Under the pieces are notes generated by a model. It saw only the letters and a list, made by a program, of their open reading frames with translations, was not told where the DNA came from and ran no database searches. This document shows, piece after piece, positions 29,500 through 38,239 of a DNA stretch of 64,000 nt (positions are counted from its first letter, which is position 1; each line of letters starts with the position of its first letter). Source of the DNA: Gordonibacter massiliensis (ex Traore et al. 2017) (GTDB taxonomy: Bacteria; Actinomycetota; Coriobacteriia; Coriobacteriales; Eggerthellaceae); assembly GCA_900170005.1 (NCBI GenBank), contig LT827128.1:992001-1056000 (forward strand). Reading direction: 5' to 3'. The position numbers were made by a program, and so were the translations under genes.

Positions 29500-30588
29500 A
29501 TGGGAAAGGCGACCGTCATCCCGTTCGGCCCCCAGCACCCGGTGCTGCCCGAGCCTTTGCACCTCGACCTCGTGGTGGAGGACGAGACCGTCATCGAGGC
29601 CGTGCCGCAGATCGGCTTCATCCACCGCGGTTTGGAGAAGCTCGTCGAGACGCGCGACTACAACCAGTTCATCTACGTGGCGGAGCGCATCTGCGGCATC
29701 TGCGCGTTCGGGCACTCCATGGGCTACGCCGAAACGGTGGAGCGGCTCATGGGCGTCGAGATCCCCGAGCGCGCCGAGTACCTGCGCGTCATCTGGCACG
29801 AGCTGTCCCGCGTGCACTCCCACGTGCTGTGGATGGGCCTGGCGGCCGACGCGTTCGGCTACGAGAGCCTGTTCATGCACTGCTGGCGCCTGCGCGAGCG
29901 CGTGCTCGACATCTTCGAGAAGACCACCGGCGGGCGCGTCATCTTCTCGGTGGTGAAGGTGGGCGGCGTGGTCCGCGACATCGACGACGCCATGTTCGCC
30001 GAGATCAAGCGCGTCCTGGAAGGCATCAAGGACGACTACCGCCAGCTCTGCAACGCGTTCCTCAAGGACTCCTCGGTGAAGAACCGCACCGTGGGCGTGG
30101 GCTACATCAGCCACGAGGACGCGCTGGCCATGAGCATGGTGGGGCCGTTCGCCCGCGCCTCGAACGTGAACAACGACGCCCGGTGCCTGGGCAACGGCGG
30201 CTACGGCAAGCTCGCCGACTTCCAGCCCGTCATGGACGCCCAGGGCGACTGCTACGCCCGCGTGAAGGTGCGCGCGCTGGAGGTGCTGCAGTCCATCGAC
30301 ATCATCGAGGAGATGATCGCCAAGATCCCCGCCGGCGACATCGCGGTGGACGTGAAGGGCGCCCCCGCGGCGGGTGCCGAGGAGGCCAACGTGGTGGAGC
30401 AGCCTCGCGGAGAGTGCTACTACTACGCGCGCGGCAACGGGTCGAAGTACCTCGAGCGCATGCGCATGCGCACGCCGACTTCTCAGAACCTGGCCGGCAT
30501 GGCCACGGCGCTGGCCGGATGCGACCTGGCCGACGTCAACATGATCGTGCTGACCATCGACCCCTGCATCAGCTGCACGGAAAGGTAG
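29500..30588 (+). CDS. echE: Ech [NiFe] hydrogenase large subunit (EchE)
   Basis: The 362-residue catalytic subunit keeps both nickel-binding motifs: RICGIC (Cys65, Cys68) and DPCISC (Cys356, Cys359). This marks a true hydrogenase, not a NuoD. The protein ends three residues after the last cysteine (TER), as in EchE/CooH, which need no C-terminal processing. It oxidises or makes H2 with ferredoxin. The ATG at 29500 follows AAGAAGG and overlaps nothing. Confidence 0.95.
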   Translation: MGKATVIPFGPQHPVLPEPLHLDLVVEDETVIEAVPQIGFIHRGLEKLVETRDYNQFIYVAERICGICAFGHSMGYAETVERLMGVEIPERAEYLRVIWHELSRVHSHVLWMGLAADAFGYESLFMHCWRLRERVLDIFEKTTGGRVIFSVVKVGGVVRDIDDAMFAEIKRVLEGIKDDYRQLCNAFLKDSSVKNRTVGVGYISHEDALAMSMVGPFARASNVNNDARCLGNGGYGKLADFQPVMDAQGDCYARVKVRALEVLQSIDIIEEMIAKIPAGDIAVDVKGAPAAGAEEANVVEQPRGECYYYARGNGSKYLERMRMRTPTSQNLAGMATALAGCDLADVNMIVLTIDPCISCTER

Positions 30589-30593
30589 GCACC

Positions 30594-31016
30594 ATGGGAT
30601 CGTTCAAACTGGGAAAGATGACGTTCAAGTCGCTGTTCGGCAAGCCGGAGACCATCCAGTACCCGGCCGAGCAGAAAACGCCGCCGCCGGGCCTCAAGGG
30701 GCACGTGGTGAACGACGTGGAAAGCTGCATCCTGTGCGGCATCTGCATGAAGCGCTGCCCGTGCGCGGCCATCGAGGTGGACAAGCCGGCGCGCACGTGG
30801 TCGATCAACCGCTTCCGCTGCGTGCAGTGCGGCACGTGCGTGCGCGAATGCCCCAAGCAGTGCCTGACCATGGAGCCCACGTACACGCCGCCGGCCACCG
30901 AGAAGCGGATGGACTCCTACGAGGTGCCCGAGCGCGCGAAGCCGGCCAAGAAGGCCGCCTCGGCCGAGGAGCGCATCGAGTGGGAGCGCGCGGCCCAGGG
31001 CTTGGAAGAGCGCTGA
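30594..31016 (+). CDS. echF: Ech hydrogenase ferredoxin-like subunit (EchF)
   Basis: The 140-residue protein has two 4Fe-4S motifs, CILCGICMKRCPC (about residues 44-56) and CVQCGTCVRECPKQC (about 74-88), then a charged C-terminal tail. It passes electrons between ferredoxin and the small subunit. It closes the operon. No hyp maturation genes follow, so they must be elsewhere. Confidence 0.93.
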   Translation: MGSFKLGKMTFKSLFGKPETIQYPAEQKTPPPGLKGHVVNDVESCILCGICMKRCPCAAIEVDKPARTWSINRFRCVQCGTCVRECPKQCLTMEPTYTPPATEKRMDSYEVPERAKPAKKAASAEERIEWERAAQGLEER

Positions 31017-31100
31017 GGGAAGCTTAAAAAACTGCGAAGGATGCGTGGGCTTCGCGGCAGGCGCGCGCAAAACTGCTAGAATAGGCGCCGATATGCAACG

Positions 31101-31124
31101 AACCGGGCTTCACGCCCGGTTTTT
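31101..31124 (+). terminator. Terminator after the ech operon
   Basis: AACCGGGC and GCCCGGTT enclose a 5-base loop and are followed by TTT. It lies 85 bases past echF and before the phosphatidyltransferase gene. Confidence 0.8.
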
Positions 31125-31215
31125 GCGTGGGGAGGCCGCCCGGGTGCCAAGCGCGGGCGACGGACCCCCTGCGCAGCGGCCGGGAAGGCCGTTCGGGCGG
31201 CGAGAGAAGAGGACG

Positions 31216-31887
31216 ATGGCGAGCAAAGAAGGACGCGGCGGACAGGAACGCGGCAAGGAGAACGTGAGCAACCGCATTCTCACGGTGCCGAACGTCATCT
31301 CGCTCGTGCGCCTGTGCCTCGTGCCCGTATTCCTCGTGCTGCTGTTCAACGGCTACGACCTCATGGCCACGTTCCTGTTCGCGCTCGCGGCGGGCACGGA
31401 TTGGGTGGACGGGCAGATAGCGCGCCGCACCAACGCCGTGTCGCGGCTCGGCCAGCTGCTCGACCCGGCCGTCGACCGCATCCTCATGATAGCGGGCGTG
31501 GCGGGCCTCTTTTTGGTGGGCCGGTTGCCGCTGTGGATCATCGTCGTCGTGCTCGTGCGCGATTTGGCCCTGCTCGTGGGCGGGGCGGCCATCCTCAAAC
31601 GCTATCAGGTGCGCGTGGCCGTCATCTACCCGGGCAAGGTCGCCACGACGCTCCTGTTCGTCGGCTTCGCGGCGCTGCTCCTGAACTGGCCCGTGTTGAA
31701 CGGCCTGGGGGTGGTGAACGCCTCGTGGCTGCCCGGCTTGTCGGCCGACCCGTACTCGTGGGGCATATGGTTCGTGTACGCCGGGCTCGTGCTCGCGTTG
31801 ATAACCACCGCGTACTACGCCGCCGCGGCGTTCGTCAAAGTGCGCGCGGCGAAGCGCGCGTCGACGGCGCAACCGGAGCGGCGGTAG
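31216..31887 (+). CDS. CDP-alcohol phosphatidyltransferase (PgsA-like)
   Basis: A 223-residue membrane enzyme of phospholipid synthesis. The family motif DG-x2-AR-x8-G-x3-D-x3-D is intact (DGQIARRTNAVSRLGQLLDPAVD). There are about five to six helices. It most resembles phosphatidylglycerophosphate synthase, but the alcohol acceptor is not settled by sequence. The ATG at 31216 has AGAGGA upstream. The next gene begins 4 bases after its stop. Confidence 0.88.
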   Translation: MASKEGRGGQERGKENVSNRILTVPNVISLVRLCLVPVFLVLLFNGYDLMATFLFALAAGTDWVDGQIARRTNAVSRLGQLLDPAVDRILMIAGVAGLFLVGRLPLWIIVVVLVRDLALLVGGAAILKRYQVRVAVIYPGKVATTLLFVGFAALLLNWPVLNGLGVVNASWLPGLSADPYSWGIWFVYAGLVLALITTAYYAAAAFVKVRAAKRASTAQPERR

Positions 31888-31890
31888 CGC

Positions 31891-34188
31891 ATGGCCGGTC
31901 GGACGCCCGGAAAGGACGATGCGGCGGCGCGTCAGCGCCCGCACGCCCGACAGCCCCAGAAGGCCGCCCCGCGCACCTCGGGTCGCGCGCCCTCCTCCCC
32001 GAAGGCGGCCGGCCGCGCGCCGAAGCCCCCCGCGACGTCCCGCAAGCGGCGGGACGCCGCCTCGTACAACGCGCCGTCGCTTTGGACGAAGGACGCGCCG
32101 CAGGCCCCGTCCTCGGGCGGTCCCGTCCTTCGCGCGCTCTCCCTCGTCGGCCGCGCCCTGCTGGCCGTGCTCGCGCTCGTCGGCAAGGGAATCGGCTGGG
32201 CGTTCCGATCCCTGGGCTCCCTGGTGTCGCGCAGCCGGGCTGCGCTCGCCGTGGTCGTCGTCGCGGTCGTGCTGGCGGCGGGCGGCCTGGTGGATCTGGG
32301 GCTCAACTGGGGCCGCGCCTACGCCGGCGTGAGCATCGGCGAGATCGACGTGTCCGGCAAGACCGCCGACGAGATGAGGGACCTCGTGGAGCAGACCTAC
32401 GCCGGGCGCCTCCAGGCGGGCGCGGTGACCGTCTACGCGAGCGACGAGGCGGCCGCTCGGGTGGCCGACGCCATGGCGCAGGCCGAAGACGCGGCCCTCG
32501 CGGAGCAGCGCTCCGTGGAGGAGGAGCGCGAAAGACGGCAGCTGTGGACGACCGACGCGAACGCGCTGTCCGCCTCCTTGCCGGTGGACGACCTCGTTGA
32601 CGAGGCGCTGGCGGTGGGTCGCGAGGAGGGCGGCCTGGGCGCGCGTGCCGCGGCCTTTTTCGGAGGCTGGAACGTCAAGGCGCGCGCCGATTACGACGAC
32701 GCCGCGTTGGAGGCGCTCGCCGCCGACGTCGATGCGACGATCGGCAGCCCGCGCGTGGACTTCGGCATAGCGGTGCAGGACGGCCAAGCGAGCGTGACCG
32801 AGGGCCACGACGGCGACATGGTCGACCGTGGCGAGTTCGCATCCGAGCTCGACCGGGCGTTTTTGGAGAGCGCGGGCGGCGAGGGTTCGTTCGTCGCGCG
32901 CGCCGAGCACGCGCCTTTGCGCATCGACCGCGACGGGGCGCAGGCGGCCTGCGACGCCGTGAACGCGGCCATCGCCGCCGGCGCCCGCTTCAGCTACGCG
33001 GGCACTTCGTGGGAGGCCTCCGCGACCGATCTGGGCGATTGGGTGACCGCCGCGCCCGAGGAGCGCGACGGCGCGTGGACGCTCGTGCCCGCCATCGACG
33101 AGGCGCGCGCCAAGCCGGCCATCCTGGCGCACGTCCAGGAGACGCGCACCGGTGATCCCGTGCACGTGACGTTCGAGCGCGACGGCGACGACGTGCTCGT
33201 GCGCACGGACGGCTCGGGCGAGGTGCCGCTCGCCGGCGCGACGGCGAGCGCGCTCAACGCCGCGCTCTTCGGCGAGGAGGCCCTCGAACATGCCGACGTC
33301 GAGGTCGACGCGGGGGGCGCGAGCGCGCACCGGCCCGCTTCGGGCGAGCCCGTCGAGGTGATCGTGGGCAGCGGGTCGGCCCCCGCCGCGTCCACGTTCG
33401 ACGAGGCCCTCGAACTGGGGCTCGTCGCCAAGGTGTCGGAGTACACCACCGAGTACACGAGCGGCGCGGGAACCGAGAACCGCAACCACAACATCCACCT
33501 GGTGTCCGACCTGCTGAACAACTCCATCGCGGAGGCGGGCGGGGGCACCTGGTCGTTCAACGGCACGGCCGGCGAATGCAACGCGGAGCGCGGTTTCCTG
33601 GGTGCGGGGGCCATCATCGACGGCGAGTACGACGACGCCGTGGGAGGCGGTATCTGCCAGGTGGCCACCACCGTGTTCAACGCCGTGTACGAAGCGGGCT
33701 ACCCCGTGCCCACGCGCCACAACCACTCGCTCTACATCGCCAGCTACCCGGCCGGACGCGATGCCGCGGTCAGTTGGCCCGACCTCGACCTCGTGTGGAA
33801 GAACGACACCGCTTCCGATGTTTTGATGCGCACGAGCTACACCGACGGGTCCGTAACCGTTACACTGTACGGAGTCGATCCGGGCTACCGCGTGAGCACC
33901 GACGTGGGGGAGTGGACCGAGGGAGAGAAGCACAAGACCAAGACCGAGCGCGACGACACCCTCTCGCCGGGCACGAGCTATGTCAAGACGGCGGGCACCG
34001 ACGGCAAGAAGATCACGGTGATCCGCACGGTGGCTTCCTCCGACGGAAGCATCCTGCACGAGGATCCGTTCTACTCGACGTACGACCCCGTCACCGAGGT
34101 CGTGGTGGCGGGCCCCGAGGCTCCGGAGAAGACGGCCGACGCGAGCGCCGGAGGCGACGCCGCTAAGAAGCAGAACGAGGAAGGGTGA
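31891..34188 (+). CDS. VanW-family protein with peptidoglycan-binding-like repeats
   Basis: The 765-residue protein has a basic, Pro/Ala-rich cytoplasmic tail of about 95 residues, one transmembrane helix near 112-135, then two extracytoplasmic repeats of the PF12229 type (about 145-300 and 300-430). A VanW domain follows (about 500-690, NIHLVSDLLNNSIAEAGGGTWSFNGTAGECN and VGGGICQVATTVFNAVYEAGYPV). It ends in a Lys/Ala tail. VanW proteins occur with cell-wall and glycopeptide-resistance genes, but their activity is unknown. Confidence 0.88.
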   Translation: MAGRTPGKDDAAARQRPHARQPQKAAPRTSGRAPSSPKAAGRAPKPPATSRKRRDAASYNAPSLWTKDAPQAPSSGGPVLRALSLVGRALLAVLALVGKGIGWAFRSLGSLVSRSRAALAVVVVAVVLAAGGLVDLGLNWGRAYAGVSIGEIDVSGKTADEMRDLVEQTYAGRLQAGAVTVYASDEAAARVADAMAQAEDAALAEQRSVEEERERRQLWTTDANALSASLPVDDLVDEALAVGREEGGLGARAAAFFGGWNVKARADYDDAALEALAADVDATIGSPRVDFGIAVQDGQASVTEGHDGDMVDRGEFASELDRAFLESAGGEGSFVARAEHAPLRIDRDGAQAACDAVNAAIAAGARFSYAGTSWEASATDLGDWVTAAPEERDGAWTLVPAIDEARAKPAILAHVQETRTGDPVHVTFERDGDDVLVRTDGSGEVPLAGATASALNAALFGEEALEHADVEVDAGGASAHRPASGEPVEVIVGSGSAPAASTFDEALELGLVAKVSEYTTEYTSGAGTENRNHNIHLVSDLLNNSIAEAGGGTWSFNGTAGECNAERGFLGAGAIIDGEYDDAVGGGICQVATTVFNAVYEAGYPVPTRHNHSLYIASYPAGRDAAVSWPDLDLVWKNDTASDVLMRTSYTDGSVTVTLYGVDPGYRVSTDVGEWTEGEKHKTKTERDDTLSPGTSYVKTAGTDGKKITVIRTVASSDGSILHEDPFYSTYDPVTEVVVAGPEAPEKTADASAGGDAAKKQNEEG

Positions 34189-34195
34189 TCGATCC

Positions 34196-35500
34196 GTGTA
34201 CTACCAGCCAGACATCGAAACCATGCCCGCGGAGCAGCTGCGCGAGCTCCAGCTCGAGCGCATGAAGCAGAGCGTTCGCCACGCGTACGACAACGTGGCG
34301 TTCTACCAGCAGTCGTTCAAGGACGCCGGCGTGACCCCCGACGACCTGAACAGCCTTGAGGACCTGCAGAAGTTCCCGTTCGTCATCAAGCAGAACATGC
34401 GCGACGCCTATCCGTTCGGGCTGTTCGCCGTGCCGCAGAAGGACGTGGCGCGCATCCACGCGTCCTCCGGCACGACGGGCCAGGCCACGGTGGTGGGCCA
34501 CACGAAGAACGACCTGGCCAACTGGGGCGACTGCTTCGCCCGCGGCATCGCCATGGTGGGCGGCGACGAGAACTCCACCATCCAGGTGTCCTACGGCTAC
34601 GGCCTGTTCACGGGCGGCCTGGGCGCGCACGCCGGCGGCGAGGCCATGGGATGCTCCGTCATCCCCACGTCGTCGGGCAACACGAAGCGCCAGGTGCAGA
34701 TGATGAAGGACTGCGGCACCGACATCCTGGCCTGCACGCCCTCCTACGCCCTGCTCATCGCCGACACGGCCATCGAGATGGGCTACGACCCGGCCACCGA
34801 GTTCAAGATCTCGGGCGGCATCTTCGGCGCCGAACCCGCCTCCGACAACATGCGCGAGGAGATCGCCTCGAAGCTGGGCATCCAGTACTGCGACGTGTAC
34901 GGGCTCTCCGAGATCATGGGGCCGGGCGTTGCCATGGAGTGCGCGGAGAGGTCGGGCCTGCACGTGGCCGAGGACCACTTCTACTGCGAGATCCTGAACC
35001 CCGAGACGCTCCAGCCCGTGCCGGACGGCGAGTGGGGCGAGCTCGTCATCACCACGCTCACCCGCGAGTGCTGCCCGCTCGTGCGCTACCGCACGCGCGA
35101 CGTCACGCGCATCATCTCCGAGCCGTGCGCGTGCGGACGCACGCACCGCAAGATCGACCAGCTGCGCGGCCGCACCGACGACATGCTCATCATCCGCGGC
35201 GTGAACGTGTTCCCGTCCCAGATAGAGCAGGTCATCACCGGTTTCCCGGAGATCGCCACGCACTACCAGATCATCCTCACCACGCGCGGGCCCCTCGACC
35301 ACGTTGAGCTGCAGGTGGAGACGGTGCCCGACTTCCCCATCGACGAGGTGCGCAAGATCGAGGATCTGAAGAAGCGCCTGGGCGTGGAGCTGAAGAGCAA
35401 CTTGCAGGTTTCGGTGGAGGTCAAGATCGTCGAACCGAAGACCATCGCCCGCAGCGAGGGCAAGGCGAAGCGCGTGATCGACCTGAGAGAAGGGAAGTAG
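34196..35500 (+). CDS. paaK: Phenylacetate-CoA ligase (first copy)
   Basis: A 434-residue adenylate-forming enzyme. The ATP loop is ASSGTTGQATVVGHT (about residues 92-106), followed by YGLSEIMGPGV and the C-terminal GRTDDMLIIRGVNVFPSQIE with its conserved turn. It joins an aryl acid to CoA through an AMP ester, and in amino-acid fermenters works beside indolepyruvate oxidoreductase. The GTG at 34196 follows GAGGAAGGG. An ACT gene starts 3 bases later. Confidence 0.92.
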   Translation: MYYQPDIETMPAEQLRELQLERMKQSVRHAYDNVAFYQQSFKDAGVTPDDLNSLEDLQKFPFVIKQNMRDAYPFGLFAVPQKDVARIHASSGTTGQATVVGHTKNDLANWGDCFARGIAMVGGDENSTIQVSYGYGLFTGGLGAHAGGEAMGCSVIPTSSGNTKRQVQMMKDCGTDILACTPSYALLIADTAIEMGYDPATEFKISGGIFGAEPASDNMREEIASKLGIQYCDVYGLSEIMGPGVAMECAERSGLHVAEDHFYCEILNPETLQPVPDGEWGELVITTLTRECCPLVRYRTRDVTRIISEPCACGRTHRKIDQLRGRTDDMLIIRGVNVFPSQIEQVITGFPEIATHYQIILTTRGPLDHVELQVETVPDFPIDEVRKIEDLKKRLGVELKSNLQVSVEVKIVEPKTIARSEGKAKRVIDLREGK

Positions 35501-35503
35501 CCG

Positions 35504-35932
35504 ATGATTTCTCAGCTGACCGTGTTCCTGGAGAACGAGAAGGGCCGTCTCGCGGCCGCCTGCCAGACCGTGGCGGACGCGGGCATCAACATGCACGCGA
35601 TGAACCTGGCCGACACGGCCGACTTCGGCGTCGTGCGCCTGCTCACCGACACGCCGGAGGCCGCGGCCGAGGCGCTGCGCGCCGCCGGTTACCGCGCCGC
35701 CGTCACGCCCGTGCTGGCCGTGCGCGTTCCCAACGTGCCGGGCGGCTTGGCGAAGCTGCTCTCGTTCATGGACGAGCAGGAGGCCAACATCGAGTACGGC
35801 TATTGTTTTTCCGTGAACGCCGACGTCGCCATTGACGTGCTCAAGGTGGACGGGGATAGTGGGATCGAGCAGAAGCTGACCGCAGCCGGCTTCGAGCCGG
35901 TACGACCCGAAGACATCTATGACCTGGATTAA
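35504..35932 (+). CDS. ACT-domain protein (tandem)
   Basis: The 142-residue protein is two ACT folds in series (about 1-65 and 70-140), the small-molecule sensor fold of amino-acid enzymes. Encoded directly after a PaaK gene, it probably senses aromatic amino acids or their oxo acids. The same pair recurs at 40572-42379. Its last 14 bases overlap the next gene. Confidence 0.88.
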   Translation: MISQLTVFLENEKGRLAAACQTVADAGINMHAMNLADTADFGVVRLLTDTPEAAAEALRAAGYRAAVTPVLAVRVPNVPGGLAKLLSFMDEQEANIEYGYCFSVNADVAIDVLKVDGDSGIEQKLTAAGFEPVRPEDIYDLD

Positions 35933-37316
35933 CGATATCAAACATACCTTGAACAAGAAGTGCGCGGGCCTTGCGGCTTGCGCACTCGTCTTGGCGCTGG
36001 CCGGCGCCCCCGTCCTCGCGCCCGCCCAGGCCTTGGCCGACGTGCGCAAGGCCGACGTCGTCTACGGCCAGACCGTGGACGCGCGCGGCCTGTCGGTGGC
36101 GCAGTGCCCGAGCATCGACGCCGAGTACGCGTTCGTCATGGACAAGGACGGCACCGTGTACTTCGAGCGCAACGCGACGAGCCCCACCCAGATCGCCTCC
36201 ATCACGAAGATCATGACGGCCGTCGTGGCGTTGGACGCGGTCGCCTCGGGCGCCGTCACGCTCGACTCGACCGTGACCGTCTCGGCCGCCGCGGCGGCCG
36301 TGGGCGAGTCGTCGGCGGATTTGCAGGAAGGCGACACGATGCCGCTCGAGGTGGCGCTCAAGGCGCTGCTCGTGCCCTCGGGCAACGACGCCGCCGTGGC
36401 CATAGCCGAAGCGGTCGGCGGCAGCGAGGACGCGTTCGTGGCGGCCATGAACGCGAAGGCGGCGGAGCTCGGCTGCATCGACACCGTGTTCGAGAACCCG
36501 CATGGATTGGATCACGAGGAATACGCTGGCGACCAGCACAGCTGCGCGGCCGACGTGGCGAAGATGGCCCAGTACGCCATGAAGAACGAGACGTTCCGCG
36601 CCATCGTGGGCGGCGGCGACACGGCCATCGTGGTGAACCGGGCCGACGGCACGAAGCCCACCATCGAGCTGGAGTCGACCGACGAGCTCATGGACTACTA
36701 CTCCAACGCCATCGGCATCAAGACCGGTACCACGTTGCTCGCGGGCCCCTCGTTCGCCGGCGCCGCGAACAACGGCGACAAGGAGCTCTACGCCGTCGTC
36801 ATCCACTCCACGTCCGAGGCCCAGCGCTTCGAGGATGCGCGCGAGCTGTTCGACTGGGTGTACGAGCACGAGCTGGACTACCGGCTGGCCAACAGCGCCC
36901 AAACCGCCACCATGACCGTGAACGGCGCGCGCACCGAGGTTCCGGTGGCAGCCGAGGTGCCCCATACCGAATGGATCGACAAGACGGTGAAGGCCACGCT
37001 CGCCGACCCCGAGGCCTCCGTGCGCATATTCGACCTCAACGGCAACGTAAGCCAGTCGCTCGAGTTCGACGAGGTGACCGGCGACGTGAAGGCGGGCGAC
37101 AAGGTGGGCACCGTCACGTTCAAGCAGCGCAACGCCACCATCGCCACCGTGGACCTCGTGGCCTGCGAGGACGTGGCCGCGCCCGACTTGCTCGAGGGCA
37201 TCGGCATTTGGTGGGACCGCTTGTTCCGCGGCTTGTCCGGCCAGCCGCAGGTCGCTTCCGCCGTCACGCTGAACGAGACGCCGCTCGTCGTCGACAAAAC
37301 CGCCGTCGCCGCCTAG
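35919..37316 (+). CDS. dacA: D-alanyl-D-alanine carboxypeptidase (S11, PBP5/6 type)
   Basis: A 465-residue exported penicillin-binding protein that trims peptidoglycan side chains. The signal peptide covers about residues 1-40 (cleavage near ALADVRK). The active-site set is complete: SITK (Ser94-Lys97), SGN (from Ser154) and KTGTT. A C-terminal beta domain and an amphipathic end follow. It overlaps the ACT gene by 14 bases although the functions are unrelated. Confidence 0.93.
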   Translation: MTWINDIKHTLNKKCAGLAACALVLALAGAPVLAPAQALADVRKADVVYGQTVDARGLSVAQCPSIDAEYAFVMDKDGTVYFERNATSPTQIASITKIMTAVVALDAVASGAVTLDSTVTVSAAAAAVGESSADLQEGDTMPLEVALKALLVPSGNDAAVAIAEAVGGSEDAFVAAMNAKAAELGCIDTVFENPHGLDHEEYAGDQHSCAADVAKMAQYAMKNETFRAIVGGGDTAIVVNRADGTKPTIELESTDELMDYYSNAIGIKTGTTLLAGPSFAGAANNGDKELYAVVIHSTSEAQRFEDARELFDWVYEHELDYRLANSAQTATMTVNGARTEVPVAAEVPHTEWIDKTVKATLADPEASVRIFDLNGNVSQSLEFDEVTGDVKAGDKVGTVTFKQRNATIATVDLVACEDVAAPDLLEGIGIWWDRLFRGLSGQPQVASAVTLNETPLVVDKTAVAA

Positions 37317-37343
37317 GCGACCTACGATAAGAAGGAGCCGAAC

Positions 37344-37787
37344 ATGACCGAGAGATGCCCCGTATGCAGCAACGAGCTTCCGCCCGACGCTCCGGCGTGC
37401 CCGTATTGCGGGTTCAAGCTGCTCGGCTCCACGCAGCGCTTCGAGCCGGTAACGCTTCCCGACGAGTCGTTCGCCCCCGAGGCGAAGCCGGCCGCCGCCG
37501 CGGCCCTGCGCGTCGTGCGCGGCCCGCAGACGGGCGTGACGATACAGCTCGGCGACGCCCCGCAGACCATCGGCCGCAGCCCGCAGCGCGACGTGTTCCT
37601 GAACGACATGACCGTGTCGCGCGAGCACGCGCTCATCGAGCCGTGCGACGGCGGCTACGCCATCCACGACACGAACTCGTTCAACGGCGTATGGCTGAAC
37701 AACGACAGCGTGGACGCACCGCGCAAGCTGGTCGACGGCGACGTCATCCAGATCGGCGCGTTCTGCTTGCTCTACCAGGAGGAATAA
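37344..37787 (+). CDS. FHA-domain protein with zinc ribbon
   Basis: The 147-residue protein has an N-terminal zinc ribbon (CPVC and CPYC, residues 5-22), a Pro/Ala linker, then a forkhead-associated domain (about 58-145) with GRSPQRDVFLNDMTVSREHALIE and NGVWLNN, which reads phosphothreonine. It is probably a partner of a Ser/Thr kinase encoded elsewhere. AAGGAG precedes the ATG. Confidence 0.9.
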   Translation: MTERCPVCSNELPPDAPACPYCGFKLLGSTQRFEPVTLPDESFAPEAKPAAAAALRVVRGPQTGVTIQLGDAPQTIGRSPQRDVFLNDMTVSREHALIEPCDGGYAIHDTNSFNGVWLNNDSVDAPRKLVDGDVIQIGAFCLLYQEE

Positions 37788-37805
37788 CCCCTCAACCTGC
37801 GGGAC

Positions 37806-37964
37806 GGCCGCGGGGAGAACCGTGCTCCACGGCTGCGCTTTCGCTGCTCGTGCCCGCGCTCGCGCGGGCATTCGTGCGCTTCGCTCTTCATGCTTTGGAA
37901 TGCGCCCTGCGGGCGCGAAAAGGCGGTGTTCAGAAAGCCGCGGAGCACGGTTCTCCCCGCGGCC
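37806..37964. repeat. Structured inverted-repeat element (MITE-like)
   Basis: The 29-base arms at 37806-37834 and 37936-37964 are near-perfect reverse complements (GGCCGCGGGGAGAACC against GGTTCTCCCCGCGGCC). The 101-base interior contains two further perfect hairpins, TGCCCGCG/CGCGGGCA and GCGCCC/GGGCGC. There is no gene inside. The wider gap 37788-38239 holds this element, a terminator and the iorA promoter. Confidence 0.7.
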
Positions 37965-38126
37965 CTCTTCCTGGTTGCGCCGTTCCGTAGGGGCGCACTC
38001 CAGAGCGCCCGCTCGCGCGAAGCGCGAGAATCGACCGGGGAGGATGCGCGGCGCAGCTAGGAAAGAGGAGAGGTGCGGGCTTGCCGGCTTCGCCTTGGGT
38101 TCGGAGGCGGTTAGGATGCGTTTCGC

Positions 38127-38161
38127 ACGAACGGCGCCTTTCGGGGCGCCGTTCGTGTTTC
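38127..38161 (+). terminator. Terminator before iorA
   Basis: A 13-base-pair stem (CACGAACGGCGCC with GGCGCCGTTCGTG) and 6-base loop are followed by TTTC. It separates the dac-FHA unit from iorA. Confidence 0.7.
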
Positions 38162-38198
38162 GGGTCGGGGTTCGGCGGATGGTCGGCGGTTTTTGCCG

Positions 38199-38204
38199 TA
38201 TAAT
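38199..38204 (+). promoter_or_regulatory. -10 box of the ior operon
   Basis: A perfect TATAAT 35 bases before the iorA ATG; no good -35 is visible at the usual distance. The start would be at about 38211. Confidence 0.55.
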
Positions 38205-38239
38205 CTGCCATGGTAATCTGAAGCGGGGGAAGGTCGTCT

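Noticed and set aside
29500-30588. NADH dehydrogenase subunit D (NuoD)
   Set aside because: Both CxxC nickel motifs are intact, which NuoD lacks, and no NuoEFG genes are present.
37806-37964. CRISPR array
   Set aside because: Only one inverted pair without regularly spaced direct repeats; no cas genes in the window.
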